DNA of 64,000 bases from Candidatus Obscuribacterales bacterium (GTDB lineage Bacteria > Cyanobacteriota > Vampirovibrionia > Obscuribacterales > Obscuribacteraceae): NCBI GenBank assembly GCA_019750335.1, contig JAIEOQ010000003.1, positions 186,001 through 250,000 of the forward strand, in the 5' to 3' direction. Positions 36,601 to 45,016 of the stretch are shown in pieces (positions within the stretch are counted from its first letter, which is position 1; every line of letters begins with the position of its first letter). A program made the position numbers and the translations under genes. The notes beneath the pieces are model-generated. The model was not told the origin of the DNA and ran no database searches. It worked only from the letters and a program-made list of their open reading frames with translations.

Positions 36601-38876
36601 CAAGCGTATTGTCTAGTAGCTCATACACATCTGTAACCAATCCGTCAGGTGGTATTTTCGGTGGAGAGTATCAGCCGTATGTGGGCGGCTATTTTTCAAG
36701 CTTGAATGGCAGTCCGCCTGAATTCGTTTCTTTTACCGCTTATCCTTATCATGTTGTATTAGCAATGATGGCACCGATAATTGCCGATCAACAAGTACAA
36801 ATTCTAGCTACCTATACTCAGCAATACTCAACTTCGTATGTGATCGGTGCAGCTAAACAAGTTGGTTTGAACGTATCAGGTGGTGTTTTTGTTGATCTTG
36901 ACGGCAGCACCGGCAATAACATTGCTCCGGAACGCACCGCTTTTGATACGAGTTGGGTTTTATCTCAAGCCAGTCTTTACGGTAACGTGGTTGACATCGT
37001 TGTCGGCAATGAAGACATCGGCAGCAACGTAACTGCTACTGCCACTACTCTGACGACTACTATCCAAGGTGTGCAGACTCAACGAAATAACACCGCCGAT
37101 CCGGTAAATGGCGGTAACTATAATTCAACGACCTTGCCTGTAACAACGCGTCAACAAATCGGTGTCTTAGCCGGTGACGTGGCGACTTACCCGGAGATGC
37201 AAACTTTAGTCGGTACCGTTGAGAATCATATTTATGGCAACGTTTATCCGTTCTTTAACGAAGACACTGTTGTGCCGGCGTTAATTGCCAATCCAAATAT
37301 GACTCAATCTCAATTTCAAACTTTGGTATTGAATAATATGAATGCGCAATATTCTGCTGCTGCCAATTCAATTAAAACCAATGTGACTACAAATACGCCT
37401 AACTTGATCATCGGTGAGACCGGTTGGGCGACACCGCTTCTTGCTTATACCGCTCCTTCTGCAAGCACAGGTAATTTAGGTTACGGTTATAACGGCAGCA
37501 GCTTGCCTCAGCAGTCCACAACTTGGGCTGGCTGGTATTACCAAGCTATGCAATATTGGTCGGCTACAACAACCAATATTATTACTGGCAATACCGGGGT
37601 AGCAATTAACGGTTATTTCGGGCTTTATAACGAACCGTGGAAAGGCATTGACGGAGGTAATCCGGGCGGTGCTCCTCAAAGTTTGATGAATGCGGCAATA
37701 GCGGGAGCAACTACGATTACAACCTGCTGCACTAATCCTTTTCCGACTTTGACGCCCCAAAGCATCATTATCAATCCGAATCAGTCAACTCAAGAAGTTC
37801 AAAACATATACAACATAAATGGCACTACTTTGACCATCAGTGCTTTGCTTAACAACCAGAGCGCCGGTGCAGTAATTGATGCCGGGCACCCGGAAGAACC
37901 TTATTTCGGTTTATATGTAGCAGCCGGTACTATTCCTTATATAGCAAGCGATCCGAACAACGGTTATGTTTTTACTTTAACCGGTACCTCATCTGCTTAT
38001 AGCTTGCCTGTTTATGCAGGTAATCCTGCGCCGCCTGCTCCGCCGCCTACTCCGGTTGTGTTTGTGCCGCCGCAACCCAACAGTCAAATTACTGCTTTCA
38101 ACAATTTGTTCGCTTTAGCTTCCGCCGCACAAAATGCTGCCACCCAACAAGCCAACGTCAACGAGCAGCTCGGCACACGTATTGCTACTGACTTCAATCC
38201 ATATACAACTTATCCGAACCAGCCATTTTCATTCAATCCGGCTAACCCGTTGCAAGGCGGCGTAGTCATGAACGGCAGTGGTAATGTCGGTCAGAGTTTA
38301 TTTGCTGCTACCAGTTTCAATGTCAACGAGCTTAATGCTCTTGCTCAAAACGGCATTGATTTCGGACCGAACTCCGGCGGTAATTTCTTTGATCTGACCA
38401 AGGGCTATGTTTTATTCATGCCAACAAGCGACATTCAAGTACAAACCAAAGAAGGTATTGTCACTATTCCTAAAGGTGCTGTTGCTTGGGTTATGGAAAC
38501 AGGCAACGATGCTGCTGTGTACGACATGCATGACAGCATGGGTGCGCCGGTAAAAGTGCTTGTGAACAACAAAGAGATTACTTTAGCGCCAGGCAAACAG
38601 CTGTTGCTTACGCGCGACGGTAAAGCCAGCTTTGACGAGTTAAACCCGGGCGGTGCTATCGGTACACGCAATGTGCATTCCAAAGATATGGGACAAGGGA
38701 TCAAAGCCTACATGGCCGATTTCACTATCTCCGGCGGCATGACTAGCGTTTCAACCATTCGCAGCTTACTTAAATCCGATAATCCTGAGCATCAAAAAAC
38801 GGCGCACAAAATGCTGAAAAATGCAGCGATTCTTTCGGATCTTGGTGGATATACGCAGCCGTATAAAACAAAATAA
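33636..38876 (+). CDS. Giant exported protein B with embedded GH17-type glycoside hydrolase domain
   Basis: A 1746-residue paralogue of A with a signal peptide, shared head (near-identical to A over 200 residues) and shared tail. The middle has beta-rich repeats, a VNVNSVTGLNVNDVIYINP-type module, and a GH17-like TIM barrel at about residues 1005-1440. Its catalytic signatures are VGNE (Glu1126, acid/base), GETGWAT (Glu1261, nucleophile) and GLYNEPWKG (Glu1333), with YPFFNED and EEPYFGLY as supporting motifs. GH17 enzymes cut beta-1,3 or related glucans. A second small module is inserted between the last two motifs. The choloylglycine-hydrolase-type gene follows 12 bp later. Confidence 0.85.
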   Translation: MNSFARRFFGIAGTLLMLGQGTWLTALADDGSGAGTGQCQQAGGDCSHPETASSLNLDLTSTAASVTFSGGQQAAAVNIDVAGVAQTINPGQMLTPAQAVAAYQVLHTGAQNILLGVDGSAIGGSMVIGSHLANMLNSIVIPTGVTVVDRTSSLNLAGDLTNSGTLLSVSTNPAVTAATITAANILNGQSGLLTTILPDGGLASLGLSNLSNLVSNLSLSLNAINNIVNSGVISSAGNLSMTAGGSIQNIMSGGALPMMQAVDAVNMQASQIINQGNIVSQLANANFVTNSIINAGAIQALAGNINVATMPSLDKTNLSILNGDFLSQALNITAANDGIVNINVNEISGIMNVTAGELHATSATPIFRLGSMNITGDPTYWNPTGDIEISGNLSFNGQNLSLIASGNIYTSGGNWVIDTSSAGNAGSILMVAGVKMTPSAGGTGGNTGGAGDTTTTLTLEGPSTTGGSIDLTGNGSAPITQLTSNSTNNGDGGSVTLVAYEGGTSGTGTISVPSSVTITTGTATSNGFTLNGNVNIIAGASTGNAISIGGINTSGNSTNPASANNGLITINSATPEYWSNPNGSTATLLSTGNSFTDVVINVNSVTGLNVNDVIYINPLGANGEQVTISAINGNAITVSPLTYAHTVDEAVYISTSNTTGIEVSPVGVVGSVSSGLPMTNSGGIILPGAQQNGNITIGGQIIGNNAIVIATSPNDGGSNGTVNINNSMNLTMNLTQNSPITPYQSYPTISITGTTVNVDAGATISSQIFSGTVSAPGTTYANAPNIITIITQNLNNAGTITGGDPASAPFSNSYINIQAPSGGSLSVTGNGTYSVPGYSVIEFAGADTQNLNLNSSPTISTGPGSLVIFNAQGSGGIVSLAANQTITINGGPVVSINTPQLSLGAGSNINATGASTVAITAGYTKDDLNVSTDISGTSSISVGSGGAIKMRPKNDANLNINSTGSGTLSLSGATALLAVSGTGTVTVTPSVLSSSSYTSVTNPSGGIFGGEYQPYVGGYFSSLNGSPPEFVSFTAYPYHVVLAMMAPIIADQQVQILATYTQQYSTSYVIGAAKQVGLNVSGGVFVDLDGSTGNNIAPERTAFDTSWVLSQASLYGNVVDIVVGNEDIGSNVTATATTLTTTIQGVQTQRNNTADPVNGGNYNSTTLPVTTRQQIGVLAGDVATYPEMQTLVGTVENHIYGNVYPFFNEDTVVPALIANPNMTQSQFQTLVLNNMNAQYSAAANSIKTNVTTNTPNLIIGETGWATPLLAYTAPSASTGNLGYGYNGSSLPQQSTTWAGWYYQAMQYWSATTTNIITGNTGVAINGYFGLYNEPWKGIDGGNPGGAPQSLMNAAIAGATTITTCCTNPFPTLTPQSIIINPNQSTQEVQNIYNINGTTLTISALLNNQSAGAVIDAGHPEEPYFGLYVAAGTIPYIASDPNNGYVFTLTGTSSAYSLPVYAGNPAPPAPPPTPVVFVPPQPNSQITAFNNLFALASAAQNAATQQANVNEQLGTRIATDFNPYTTYPNQPFSFNPANPLQGGVVMNGSGNVGQSLFAATSFNVNELNALAQNGIDFGPNSGGNFFDLTKGYVLFMPTSDIQVQTKEGIVTIPKGAVAWVMETGNDAAVYDMHDSMGAPVKVLVNNKEITLAPGKQLLLTRDGKASFDELNPGGAIGTRNVHSKDMGQGIKAYMADFTISGGMTSVSTIRSLLKSDNPEHQKTAHKMLKNAAILSDLGGYTQPYKTK

Positions 38877-38888
38877 GAAAGGGAAAAC

Positions 38889-39920
38889 GTGAAAAATTTA
38901 GTCAGTGCATTGCTTTCCGTAAGTATCTCTCTTGGTTCTTTTGTTTCAGCTGAAGCTTGCAGTCGTTTTACTTATACAGGACTGAACAACACGGTAGTTA
39001 CCGGCAGATCCATGGATTGGGTAGAAAGCTTGCGCACCGATCTCTGGGTTTTTCCAGCCGGTATCAAACATACTGCAGTAGCTAACGACCCAAACAGTGC
39101 AATCTGGACATCTAAGTATGGCAGCGTAATTGCTAGCGGTTATGATCTCGGAACTACCGATGGCATCAACAGTGAAGGCTTAACTGCCAACATGCTTTAT
39201 TTGTCCACTACCGATTACGGTCCGGCTAAACCGGATCGCAAAAATATTTCTATTTTTAATTGGACTCAATATGTACTTGATAATTATGCAGCTGTAGATG
39301 AAGTAGTTAAAGACTACGGTCAAGACAAGTTCAATATGATTGCGCCGACTTTGCCGAACGGTTCTTATCCGACGGTGCATTTGGCCGTTACGGATAAAAA
39401 CGGTGATAACGCCGTATTTGAATATGTCGGCGGCAAGCTGGTAGTGCATCATGGCAAAGAGTTCAAAGTGATGACTAATGAGCCTGCTTACGATAAACAA
39501 TTAGCTCTCAATGACTATTGGCAAAATTTAAAAGGCAAATTTTTGCCGGGAACTGAAGAGCCGGAAGATCGCTTTGTACGTGCCAGTTATTACCTAAATA
39601 CGGCACCGCAAACAAGCGATGAAAAACAATCCGTAGCTACTACCTTTTCAATCATTCGCAATGTGTCTGTACCGTTCCGTGCTGGATTCTCCGAACGTCC
39701 GAACGTATCGACGACTATCTGGCGCAGTGTCGCTGACTTAAAAAACAAAGTTTATTATTTTGAAAACACAGACAGACCGAATATAGTTTGGGTTGATCTG
39801 AACAAGCTTGATCTTAAAGTCGGCGCACCGGTAAAGAAGCTGCCGCTTCAGCATGGTGAGCTTTATTCAGGCGATGTTAGCGATAAGTTTGTCGCCAGCA
39901 AATCTTTCTTTGATAAATAA
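38889..39920 (+). CDS. Choloylglycine hydrolase / penicillin V acylase family Ntn hydrolase, exported
   Basis: A 343-residue amidase of the Ntn-hydrolase superfamily. The signal peptide ends AEA just before Cys24 (CSRF), so its removal would expose the N-terminal catalytic cysteine. Supporting residues are in GRSMDW, GINSEGL, MTNEPAYD and FRAGFSERP. Members cut bile salts, penicillin V or acyl-homoserine lactones; the substrate here is not clear. The start is GTG with a weak AAAGGG site, 12 bp after gene B, so it is probably cotranscribed with it. Confidence 0.85.
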   Translation: MKNLVSALLSVSISLGSFVSAEACSRFTYTGLNNTVVTGRSMDWVESLRTDLWVFPAGIKHTAVANDPNSAIWTSKYGSVIASGYDLGTTDGINSEGLTANMLYLSTTDYGPAKPDRKNISIFNWTQYVLDNYAAVDEVVKDYGQDKFNMIAPTLPNGSYPTVHLAVTDKNGDNAVFEYVGGKLVVHHGKEFKVMTNEPAYDKQLALNDYWQNLKGKFLPGTEEPEDRFVRASYYLNTAPQTSDEKQSVATTFSIIRNVSVPFRAGFSERPNVSTTIWRSVADLKNKVYYFENTDRPNIVWVDLNKLDLKVGAPVKKLPLQHGELYSGDVSDKFVASKSFFDK

Positions 39921-39923
39921 TCG

Positions 39924-40847
39924 TTATTGGCTTGTTTCAGCCAGACGTTTTATATGTTCAAGAGAGCTGCCTTCAAAAGCGATTGTGCGAAGTTGCGGAT
40001 AGATTTCTTGATTGAGCTTGGTCAGCACATTGCCTGGTGCAAGCTCAACAAATAAATTGACTCCAAGTTCGCTTAAAAGAGTAATTGAATCATACCAACG
40101 GACTCCGTGGGCTATGTTGATGGCTAAGTCTTGGCTTACATCTTTGGCTGTGGTCAGTTTTCGCGCGTGAACATTGCTTATATACGGAATATTCGGATCG
40201 ACAATTTTTATTTTGCTGAATTCAGCTTGCAAAATATCGGCAGCCGGTTGATAAAGCGGACAATGTGTCGGTACTGCCACATTTAGTTTCTCGACTTTAT
40301 TTGCTCCTTGTTGGCGGGCGGAGGCTTCCACCTTAAGAATGCCTTCAAGGGTGCCTGTGACGATAATTTGTTTGGGCGCATTTATATTGCTGACAAAAAC
40401 CGGTGTTGTTTCGCTGTGAGCTTGGCTTACTATCTGAATTACTTTTTGTTCGCTTAATCCGATGATCACGCACATGGCATAACCGGCAGGAAAGCCGCTT
40501 GCTATAAGCTCGGCACGCTTGCGTACCATAGCCATACCTTGAGCAAAATCAATCGATTTACAGGCGGCAGCTGCTGAATAGGCGCCGACTGACAAACCGG
40601 CTGCCGCTTGAGCTGTTATGCCTTCTGCTTCAAGCAGACGTGTTGTTGCTACTCCGGCAATAAATAAAGAGAGATGCGTAGCAACAAGTGAGCCGATTGA
40701 ATGTTCGACATCAAGACGGTATACGTCATGGCCTAAAATTTCAGTTGCTTCTTTAAAGGTTGCTTCTACCGCTTGATGCAATGGCAGGTTGCGCAAGATG
40801 TTTGTGTAATCTGCACCTTGCCCCGGATAGATAAAAGCAATGCTCAT
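39924..40847 (-). CDS. mdcH: Malonyl transferase MdcH-like (ACP S-malonyltransferase family)
   Basis: A 307-residue acyltransferase that would load malonyl groups from malonyl-CoA onto the malonate decarboxylase carrier. Seen: the N-terminal FIYPGQGADY, the active serine in GLSVGAYSA (Ser86), a His in VPTHCPLY and ELAPGNVL near the end. It starts 7 bp after mdcB. The subunits mdcA, C, D, E and G are not in this window. It could instead be a stand-alone FabD paralogue, but the mdcB neighbour favours MdcH. Confidence 0.78.
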   Translation of the reverse strand: MSIAFIYPGQGADYTNILRNLPLHQAVEATFKEATEILGHDVYRLDVEHSIGSLVATHLSLFIAGVATTRLLEAEGITAQAAAGLSVGAYSAAAACKSIDFAQGMAMVRKRAELIASGFPAGYAMCVIIGLSEQKVIQIVSQAHSETTPVFVSNINAPKQIIVTGTLEGILKVEASARQQGANKVEKLNVAVPTHCPLYQPAADILQAEFSKIKIVDPNIPYISNVHARKLTTAKDVSQDLAINIAHGVRWYDSITLLSELGVNLFVELAPGNVLTKLNQEIYPQLRTIAFEGSSLEHIKRLAETSQ

Positions 40848-40854
40848 ACCGTTA

Positions 40855-41748
40855 CTATACGGGATCTTTTAAGTTCAGCGCATCCAAGAATAAAGTTGCT
40901 GACAAAAGATTGGCGCTGCCACCGGGAGAAGCTTTAAGTGCAATCAAACGTTTGTCTAATTGGAAAAGCATGTTCATGCCCGATACTGTATTTGTGCCGC
41001 CCAATCTCAAGACTTCTTTGGCGCCGCGTTTAGCAGTATTCAACGCCGCCATGCCACCGCGGTACAAAAGACAGGTATCGTCCAGAGTGGACATGATACC
41101 GAGAAGAGTATCAAGACGAGCTGAGCTTTCGGAAAAACCTTCTTTGCGACGATGTCTTAAATAAGGCAAACCGACTGCCGTAACATGTGGGAATCCAGCT
41201 TGGGCTTCGCCGCGTGCACCTTTGACTCCGTAAGAACGTTCAACGATCAAACCGTTTGTGTCAGCTTTCTGTGCTTTGCTGTCGCGCAGCTTAGCGATAT
41301 GAGCAGCCGTTTCGCAGATGTCCCATACTGAAGCGTGGTCGTCATGCATGGCTGTTGCTGCTACGAGTAAACCGAGGCACCAGATTGCGCCGCGATGTGC
41401 GTTGCTGCCTTCAGTAGCGGCATACATGGCTATTTCGGCGCGCCGTCCGCAGTCAGCCAATCGTTCTCTTAAATCCATGCATACTTCTTGACCGACAGCA
41501 ATTTGAGCCATCTCGTGAAAAAAAGGCTCAAGAATAAGAGCTGATTTGAGCATCGCTTCAAGAGTTACATCTATATGAGCGCCACAACCACGCTCATCAA
41601 CCAGACCTGGTTTTGGCGTCAAACGAGCTTCAGCGAGTAAAACAGAGCTTGCCAGCTTGCCTAAAGTTTGCCATCGCGGCTTTTTCTCAACAAGAACTGA
41701 ACCAGCAACGCTATTTTCTACCACTACCAACTCCTGAGCTCTGATCAT
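40855..41748 (-). CDS. mdcB: Triphosphoribosyl-dephospho-CoA synthase (MdcB/CitG family)
   Basis: A 297-residue enzyme that makes 2'-(5''-triphosphoribosyl)-3'-dephospho-CoA from dephospho-CoA and ATP, the precursor of the carrier-protein prosthetic group of malonate or citrate enzymes. Family signatures seen: LTPKPGLVDERGCGAHIDV, NAHRGAIWCLGLL and GARGEAQAGFP. The order mdcB-mdcH points to malonate decarboxylase, but no carrier (mdcC) or holo-carrier transferase (mdcG) lies nearby. Start uncertain: GTG or TTG a few codons in are possible. Confidence 0.85.
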   Translation of the reverse strand: MIRAQELVVVENSVAGSVLVEKKPRWQTLGKLASSVLLAEARLTPKPGLVDERGCGAHIDVTLEAMLKSALILEPFFHEMAQIAVGQEVCMDLRERLADCGRRAEIAMYAATEGSNAHRGAIWCLGLLVAATAMHDDHASVWDICETAAHIAKLRDSKAQKADTNGLIVERSYGVKGARGEAQAGFPHVTAVGLPYLRHRRKEGFSESSARLDTLLGIMSTLDDTCLLYRGGMAALNTAKRGAKEVLRLGGTNTVSGMNMLFQLDKRLIALKASPGGSANLLSATLFLDALNLKDPV

Positions 41749-41910
41749 GGCTCATATAAACCACCTGACTATTCTACTAATTCTTTGATGCAACGGACGC
41801 CAAGTAAAGATCTTTTGCACATTAATGCTGGGAGTAAGCACAATAAAAGCTGATCGCCATCTCTCTTGACTATGCATTCTATATGAATGAGCTATAGGCT
41901 AAATTCCTCA

Positions 41911-41950
41911 AAAAAGAAGAGAAACAAGAATTCTTGTTTCTCTTCTTTTT
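41911..41950 (-). terminator. Perfect 40-bp palindrome, terminator of the small charged-protein gene
   Basis: AAAAAGAAGAGAAACAAGAA at 41911-41930 is the exact reverse complement of 41931-41950, giving arms of 20 bases with no spacer. On the minus strand it follows the stop of the 48-residue gene (41964) by 13 bp and ends in TTTTT, as in a Rho-independent terminator. It should also fold on the plus strand. Its perfection is greater than termination needs. Confidence 0.75.
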
Positions 41951-41963
41951 AATCGATTAATCG

Positions 41964-42110
41964 CTATTTGCGATTTTGATCTTTTTGATCTTTATGTTGC
42001 TGCTCTTTGCCGGACTGCTTATCGTCTTTCTTTTCTTGACGACCGTCTTTCTTTTCGTCTTTTCGTTCTTCTGGTTTGCGATCGTCGCGTTTCTCATCAC
42101 GTTTTTCCAT
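41964..42110 (-). CDS. Small highly charged protein, 48 residues
   Basis: A short hydrophilic protein beginning MEKRDEKRDDRKPEERKDE and ending QKDQNRK. More than half of its residues are Lys, Arg, Asp or Glu. It is too short for common length cut-offs. A GGAG ribosome site lies 7 nt before the ATG, and a strong palindromic terminator follows, so it appears to be a true monocistronic gene. Probably disordered. The function is unknown. Confidence 0.7.
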   Translation of the reverse strand: MEKRDEKRDDRKPEERKDEKKDGRQEKKDDKQSGKEQQHKDQKDQNRK

Positions 42111-42353
42111 GATAAAGCTCCATTAGTATTTACAGTTGTAGCGACTAGATCAAAATGCAGAGGTTCCTTCTTTCAGATTAAAGCTGCCTTGAGCTGCTGC
42201 CGGCAGTCTGCACATTGTTGGCTAAAGTCATCGTTGCTTTCTGCTGGCCCAGGAAATTTGGGTGCTTTTCGCACATTAATTGTTTTCAATAGGTAATAAT
42301 ACCGTTGGTGGTACTACCTCCGATTTCATGCTTTGGCGAAAAGAAACCGATTA

Positions 42354-44009
42354 ATGTTGCGAAACCGTATCCTATCAGTTTTTCTTTGTTGGCTTATAGT
42401 CTCGCCTCCAGTCTTCGCTTATACCAATACCAACACCGTATCAGTGGGCTATAGCAAATCAGATGCTATGGAAGCTGCTGAAATAATTGGTGCGCGTCCG
42501 CAAGTAGAGCGATTGCTTTTATTGCAAAAAGAAGCCGGTAGCACAGACAATCATCGAGAAGAGATTACCCTTCTCAAGGGGACTGTCGTTCGCAAAATCT
42601 ATCGTGGTGTGCTTGAAGTTCGACAAGCTTGCAACAAGACTGATCTTGAGCTGGCATATACCTATGATGTCATGAAAAAAGAGGCAAGACGCCAGCAGTT
42701 AATTGATTCACTCTTTAACTTGGCCATTTTTGCTAACCTTTCTACCTTTTATACGATGGAGCCTTTTGCTCGCATCCACAAAAAATTTGCTAAGTCAGCG
42801 ATCTTCACCACTACCGGCAGCTCGGTCGGTGCTTTGCTGACTACTACATCTAAAGTGCACGGACGTTTTGCTGCGGCCAGTCATGTTGCACCGCCGAGAA
42901 TTCTTGAGGATTTAATTGATGGTGCTCCGGTAGACACAAGAAGTATGCCGCCTTTGGTTTCCAAATTTTTGGACGGTACCGCTATCGGTTCGGCTAAATG
43001 TCGCCGTGAAGAAATGTTTGCTGTATGGAAGAAAAGCTACGGCATAGATGCGAGCAAGCCGGAAAATCTATTCGGTATTGCTGGCAAAAATAGAGCCAGC
43101 ATCAATTATTTGAATTCACGTATTCTGCTTTTATGGTCTTTGCATACATATGTGCAAGATTTTGATCGTGAACTGCTTTCTTTGCTTAAGTTGATCAGAG
43201 GCTCTGCCGGTGGACAAAAGATTGATGCACAGTCCTGCGCTACGGATTACACTACCGGTGCTTGTGAAGTAGTCAAACTGCTGAAAATAAACTCTCAAGT
43301 TGATGAGCTAATTGCTTTGCGTAAAAGCAATACTGAAAATGATCGGCGTGATGAACTTGAAACTTATATTCTCGAGCGCACTTTAGAAGGTGCTCTGGAA
43401 GTTCAAGTAGCAGCTGACAAAGTCGATGAAGAGCTCAACTACAACTATCACATCATTCTTGCCCAACTGCTGCAAAGACGAGCGAAATGGTTGCAGTACA
43501 ACTATAACCTCAACTTTTTACAATCGAGTATTTTAGGTATCGTTGCCGGTAGATTGTATTTAAGCCGCGAAGCTTTTGCCGGGGATCAAATGTTTGTTAT
43601 TTCAGGCGGTATCGGTACTGGTTTAACCACCCTGGCAATCATGCTGAACCATGGTGGTTGGAGAAAAGTCGATACCGGACCGAACTCATTGGCTGAAATT
43701 CTTAATCTTAATCCGCAAGAAGAGTATCGCTTCTCTCCTTTTGTTTCCAGCTTCTTAAATGCAACGCCTCCGGATGCTACAGATGGCAAATCGAGACGGG
43801 AGATACTTAACGAAGCTTGGAAAGAACGCCGTCTCACTTGCATGAACTTAGATAAAAGCAAATGCAAAGAAGCGCTTGCAGCAATGCCTTCGCACAAATA
43901 TGACACCATAAAATTGGTGACTAACCGAGTGATTTTGCTTCACTCATTGAAAAAAGAACTTGAGTCTTTCCACAATGAAGTACTAGATCTCTTACGGGCA
44001 ACGGAATAG
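42354..44009 (+). CDS. Exported protein with two copies of an unrecognised module
   Basis: A 551-residue protein with a signal peptide. The frame opens with a TTG at 42333, but the ATG at 42354 gives a clean leader ending PPVFA. The mature part is two copies of a module of about 250 residues, with the order: (A/V)-x-x-I-G/N-x-x-x-Q-V, (R/K)KI..G.LEVR, a hydrophobic stretch (LNFLQSSILGIVAGR), a SR/RRE-(I/M) motif (SRREILNEAW) and a final LNSR/TNRVILLHSL. The following gene is a third copy. No known family is recognised. It heads a three-gene operon with an acetamidase. Confidence 0.72.
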   Translation: MLRNRILSVFLCWLIVSPPVFAYTNTNTVSVGYSKSDAMEAAEIIGARPQVERLLLLQKEAGSTDNHREEITLLKGTVVRKIYRGVLEVRQACNKTDLELAYTYDVMKKEARRQQLIDSLFNLAIFANLSTFYTMEPFARIHKKFAKSAIFTTTGSSVGALLTTTSKVHGRFAAASHVAPPRILEDLIDGAPVDTRSMPPLVSKFLDGTAIGSAKCRREEMFAVWKKSYGIDASKPENLFGIAGKNRASINYLNSRILLLWSLHTYVQDFDRELLSLLKLIRGSAGGQKIDAQSCATDYTTGACEVVKLLKINSQVDELIALRKSNTENDRRDELETYILERTLEGALEVQVAADKVDEELNYNYHIILAQLLQRRAKWLQYNYNLNFLQSSILGIVAGRLYLSREAFAGDQMFVISGGIGTGLTTLAIMLNHGGWRKVDTGPNSLAEILNLNPQEEYRFSPFVSSFLNATPPDATDGKSRREILNEAWKERRLTCMNLDKSKCKEALAAMPSHKYDTIKLVTNRVILLHSLKKELESFHNEVLDLLRATE

Positions 44010-44020
44010 GAGGCTGATTT

Positions 44021-44980
44021 ATGTATACAATCAATCTTAAATCTCGCCTTCTTACAGCCGGCTTGGTGGCCCTTCAATTAGTAGCTTTTATGCCGTTAGG
44101 CGCCTTTGCCGATGAAGCTGATGCTACTGAAGTAGAGACGACCGAAACAAAAGAGCCAGTTGCCATTGCTGCTATAGAGCCGGTTGCGCAAACAGTTCTT
44201 TCCGGACAAGCTCTGGAAGCGGCCAGACTAATAGGTATTGAAACTCAAGTGCGTCGTCTGATTGACTTGAAAAATAAAGGACAATTCGACAAAGATGCTT
44301 TGCGTTTGCAATTGGCTATTGTCCGCAAAATATTAACTACAGGTTTGGAACTGCGTACTGTATCGGCAAAGTTTGATCGTGAAATTACAATCGAACAACA
44401 AGCTCTGGATAAACTTACTAATGAGCGTGACTTTGTTGTTGCTCAAACTAACAACCTCAACTTCTTGCAGTTGACTATCCTAGCTACGATTATCGACGGA
44501 CCGCTTGGGCAAACACGTCGTGAAAGACGAATTCTCAACGGCAATCGCTTAAATATAGTTTCCGGTCTTACAGTCGGTAGCTTGGCTCTAATTGCTTTTA
44601 TGGAACAACGTGGTGGGATTAGGCATTCAACAAAGCCTGAACCAAATATGCTTGGACAAGTGCTCGGATTAGAGCCGCCAAGCAATGAAAAATTACCGGC
44701 TTTCTTATGGACTTATTTGAATTCAGTTTCGCCGACAGCTGCCGGACCTTTGACGCGCCGCGAACAGCTGCTTGAATATTGGCGCAACGGCAAAATGCTG
44801 ACGATTAAAATCGATAAGCATTGCAATAAAGAAAAGCTGTCTGTGCTTGGTCCCCATCATCATTGGTGGTCTGAAAATATCAAACTTATGAACAATAGAG
44901 TAACCATGTTGTTTGATCTGCGCGCTATGGTCGACTTATTAAACACTGGTTTAGTCGAGATCTTGCAAGCTTTGGATTAA
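44021..44980 (+). CDS. Exported single-module relative of the preceding protein
   Basis: A 319-residue protein with a signal peptide ending GAFADEA, then one copy of the module (IGIETQVRRLIDL, RKILTTGLELR, LNFLQLTILATII, LTRREQLLEYWR, MNNRVTMLFDL). It has an AGGAGG ribosome site and starts 11 bp after the previous stop, so the two are expressed together. A short hydrophobic segment lies midway (NIVSGLTVGSLALIAFM). The function is unknown. Confidence 0.72.
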   Translation: MYTINLKSRLLTAGLVALQLVAFMPLGAFADEADATEVETTETKEPVAIAAIEPVAQTVLSGQALEAARLIGIETQVRRLIDLKNKGQFDKDALRLQLAIVRKILTTGLELRTVSAKFDREITIEQQALDKLTNERDFVVAQTNNLNFLQLTILATIIDGPLGQTRRERRILNGNRLNIVSGLTVGSLALIAFMEQRGGIRHSTKPEPNMLGQVLGLEPPSNEKLPAFLWTYLNSVSPTAAGPLTRREQLLEYWRNGKMLTIKIDKHCNKEKLSVLGPHHHWWSENIKLMNNRVTMLFDLRAMVDLLNTGLVEILQALD

Positions 44981-45016
44981 AACTGAATAAAACCAATAAG
45001 AGGAAAAACGATACTT

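Noticed and set aside
39924..41748. A complete malonate decarboxylase operon
   Set aside because: Only mdcB and mdcH are present; the neighbours on both sides are unrelated.
41976..42296. Hydrophobic 106-residue frame on the plus strand
   Set aside because: It is the reverse of the charged 48-residue gene; Lys/Glu/Asp codons read backwards give Phe/Leu/Ile. The minus strand has the ribosome site and terminator.
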